The notes under the pieces: generated by a model
Databases searched by the model: none
Told to the model about the DNA's origin: nothing
Seen by the model: the letters and a program-made list of their open reading frames with translations, nothing else
Position numbers and translations under genes: made by a program
Assembly (NCBI GenBank): GCA_025667525.1
Contig: JANFOE010002252.1
Coordinates: forward strand, 1-64,000
Source of the DNA: Glebionis coronaria
Lineage: Eukaryota > Streptophyta > Magnoliopsida > Asterales > Asteraceae
Reading direction: 5' to 3'
Length of the DNA: 64,000 nt
In this document: piece after piece, positions 61,365 to 64,000 of the stretch
How the letters are laid out: every line of letters begins with the position of its first letter
Numbering within the stretch: the first letter of the stretch is position 1

Positions 61365-64000
61365 ATGAATCAAGGTATGTTTAAATTTAATAATTTCATA
61401 TATTTAGTTTTTTAATCTATATAAAATTCTGTTTATTCTAACCAAACAGGAAGACATCCTATCACTAGCCATCCACCATCTTTATCAAACATGCTTAATA
61501 ACTTCATCACAATTCAATCGAAAACAACTGTCATGCGCGATGGAACCGTGCAGAATTATTGTGGTCTGACACTAACAAACAATCTTATTCAAGAAGGAGG
61601 TAAAGGAAGCAATACACATTTACCTATTCCTAATGTAACAATAGCAGGTATTTTATTTAGCTATATATTTTCCTTTCAAAAAAACAATTAAAAAAATACC
61701 TTTATTCAATTATATATTCCAAACATGTTCTTTCCAAGAACCTCCCGTCATCGAACACCTAGAAGGGTACCGAAACAAGCTGGGTTAACATCTAAAGGTA
61801 ATTTTTATTTATATTAGAATTTAAAAAAAAATTGTAACTAAAATAACAGCCTAACCTTCAATATAACATCAACCAGGAGCTCCTGTATCCTATAGTAACC
61901 TTGGACCTCCATCCTATCAATGTCGGAACTGCCACGCAAGAATGTGGTATGAGGAAAGAAATAATAAAAGTCATAGACCTGTCAATCCAACATTTTCTTT
62001 ATGTTGTCAAGAGGGGAAAATACTCTTACCTAAATTCAAAGCAACACCACCACCTTTAGACTACCTTCTTGACTTTGCTAATTCTGCTACATCAAAATTT
62101 AGAGAACAAATTAGGATTTATAACGGCATGTTCTGCTTTACATCATTTGGAGCTAGAATAGATCATGCATTAAATAATGGAAGAGGGTGTATACATTTAG
62201 GATAAATGGTCAAAATTATCATCGTATGGGTTCTCTACTTCCGCAAGAAGACCACCAGCCAAGATATGCACAACTTTATTTTTATGATACACAAAATGAA
62301 GCAAAGAACCGGATGTCTGCTTTTCTAAATAACGAGATAGGAAATGAAGTGAATGCAACAATTGTATCAGACTTGATATCCATGTTGGACAGATTTTGTC
62401 CAATTGCAAAATCATTCCGAATGGCACGGGATTGGTGCCATTCTCATCAATCTGTCAATTTTGAATTACACCTTCTTACTGACCGAAAATCTACAAAGCA
62501 ATATAACGCCCCAACTGTGTCTGAAGTAGCAGCGTTGATCACAAATTATTTTGGGGATGGTGAGCCTATTAGGGATATTGTTATCAATAGTAAACGTGAA
62601 GGCCCCCAAAGAATCTCAGAGTTACATCCATCCTACATGGCACTACAATATCCACTATTATTTCCTTATGGTGAAGACGGTTTTCATGAGAAAATCCATT
62701 ACTATAACAACAAGGGCGCACGGAAAACAAAGAGAGGGTTTGTTACAATGAAAGAATACTATGCATACATTATTCAACAACGAGCTAACCAAGGCAATAC
62801 TTTGCTAAAATGCGGACGCCTTTTACAACAATACTTAGTTGATGCTTTCACCGTTGTTGAGGAACAAAGACTCAAATGGTCGAGAAATAATCAAGATACC
62901 ATGCGAGTTGATCTCTATCACAATTTGAATGATGTCGTTACAAGAGGAGACACGAATGCAGCCGGACTTGGAAGAAGAATAGTTTTGCCATCAAGTTTCA
63001 CGGGAGGTCCAAGATATATGATGCTGAATTATCAAGATGCGATGGCCTTATGCCGAACATACGGCAATCCTGACCTATTTATAACTTTTACATCAAGTCC
63101 TACATGGCCAGAGATTGCAGAAATGTTGGCTGATATTCCTGGGCAAAAAGCACACGATCGTCCAGAAATTGGAACTCGAGTTTTTAAAATGAAACTCACG
63201 GAAATGTTAGATGATCTGACGAAAAAAGAAATTTTTGGCAAAACACGTGTAGGTAATAAATTACTTCAAAAGTTCAATCAATATGATCATTTCGCGATAA
63301 TTACTAAATTTTGCTAATATATTGCAGTTGTTTATGTCATTGAGTTTCAAAAGAGAGGACTCCAGCACACACATATACTGCTATGGCTTGCAGAAGAATA
63401 TAAATTTCAAAACGGCAAGTCAACTTGATGATATCATATCAGCTGAAATACCATGCCCAAAACAGGATCCAGATGGATACAAAGCTGTGACAGATTTTAT
63501 GCTGCATGGCCCGTGTGGTAAAGGTACAGCATGCAACATTGAGGGAAAGTGTTCAAAACGATACCCAAAGCAATTTAATGCAGAAACAATACTTGATGAA
63601 GATGGTTACCCAGTTTACCGTCGAAGGGATTCAAAAGTTAGTATTGTTAAAGGAAAAATCACATACACAAACAAAAATGTGGTGCCTCACAATCGATATC
63701 TTCTGCTCAAATATCAGGCCCACATCAATTTTGAATGGTGTAACAGGTCAAAAGCATATAAGTATTTATTCAAATACTTAAACAAAGGACCAGATCGAGC
63801 TACAATTGTTGTTCAAGAGAACGTTCAACACAATGGTGAGGGTGAACCAGATCAGGTAATGGTAGTTGATGAAATAAAAAATTATTTGAGTTGTCGATAT
63901 TTAGCTCCATGTGAAGCTGTATGGCGGCTATTCTCTTTTGATATTCACTATTCTTACCCATTTGTAATGAAACTAAATTTTCATCTACCGGAGCAAAACG
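61365..64000 (+). pseudogene. Helitron Rep/helicase gene, 5' part, frameshifted
   Basis: Rolling-circle replication initiator. A possible start ATG lies at 61365 in a 10-nt exon, then an exon at 61450-61647, one near 61739-61798 (junction uncertain), and one from 61877. That exon opens with a Cys motif YQCRNCHARMWYEER and CCQEGKILLP. The frame breaks at about 62184-62190 (missing base after NNGRG) and resumes as YTFRINGQNYHRMGSLLP. Helitron_like_N follows: LHPSYMALQYPLLFPYGEDG, GPRYMMLNYQDAMALCRTYGNPDLFITFT, WPEI. A 75-bp intron (63253-63327) separates KTRV from VVYVIEFQKRGLQHTHILLWL, which carries the HUH motif as HTH (63366-63374). A second frameshift lies near 63424 (extra T). Then IISAEIPCP, FMLHGPCGKGTACNIEGKCSKRYP, DEDGYPVYRRRDS and AYKYLFKYLNKG. 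It is open at the window edge; the helicase is not included. Confidence 0.9.

Larger units (their letters stand above)
57481..64000 (+). mobile_element. Helitron (rolling-circle transposon), partial
   Basis: An RPA1-like gene followed on the same strand by a Rep gene with Helitron_like_N motifs is the known gene set of autonomous plant Helitrons. The 5' TC end upstream could not be fixed, and the helicase and 3' CTRR end lie beyond the window, so the left coordinate is that of the first gene only. Confidence 0.88.

Overview
This is a plant nuclear window. It is very AT-rich and almost entirely made of transposable elements. The retrotransposon proteins (Athila-like Gypsy gag-pol, a Cys-rich Gypsy-associated protein, and a SIRE-like Copia pol) most resemble those I know from Asteraceae, especially Anthemideae such as Tanacetum and Artemisia. 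That placement is from memory of the families, not from a search. I see no ordinary host gene that looks intact.

Layout: 1-1104 is a (TA)n microsatellite with a small foldback element inside it. 1105-4815 is unassigned host-like DNA. 4821-47815 is a four-level nest of transposons, each level identified by its own termini and mostly by target-site duplications (TSDs). Level 1 is an Athila-like Gypsy element on the minus strand (LTRs 4821-8709 and 44074-47815, TSD CTGCA). Its gag is split by level 2, a second minus-strand LTR element (15185-41960, LTR ends TAATA/TATTA, TSD AGTCT) whose only good ORF is a 466-aa Cys-rich acidic protein. The 3' LTR of level 2 is split by level 3, a CACTA DNA transposon (16034-33356, TSD CAA). 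The CACTA is split by level 4, another Athila-like element (19575-32250) with an intact gag-protease ORF but no reverse transcriptase or integrase, and a 5' LTR that has lost its promoter part.

From 47821 onward: a decayed DUF3444 (DnaJ-associated) gene at about 49010-49446; a Copia-type LTR with TATA box and tRNA-iMet-like primer site at 49581-49890; a 'gattgcgac' minisatellite at 50124-50475; a Copia integrase-RT-RNase H pseudogene at 50628-53874; about 2.9 kb of unassigned AT-rich DNA; and from 57481 to the window edge a plus-strand Helitron. The Helitron has a spliced RPA1-like (OB-fold) gene followed by the N-terminal part of the Rep/helicase gene with its HUH motif. The helicase lies outside the window.

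The three Gypsy elements share a common design: a tRNA-Asp-like primer site 3 nt inside the 5' LTR, a TATA box in a shared sequence setting, a 1.9-2.3 kb non-coding 3' region with a hairpin and an internal second polypurine tract, and tail peptides of the 'KIFDPGI' type. Level 1 holds the pol genes, now broken. Levels 2 and 4 carry no pol and could only have moved with enzymes supplied in trans. The nesting order gives a relative chronology: level 1 oldest, level 4 youngest.
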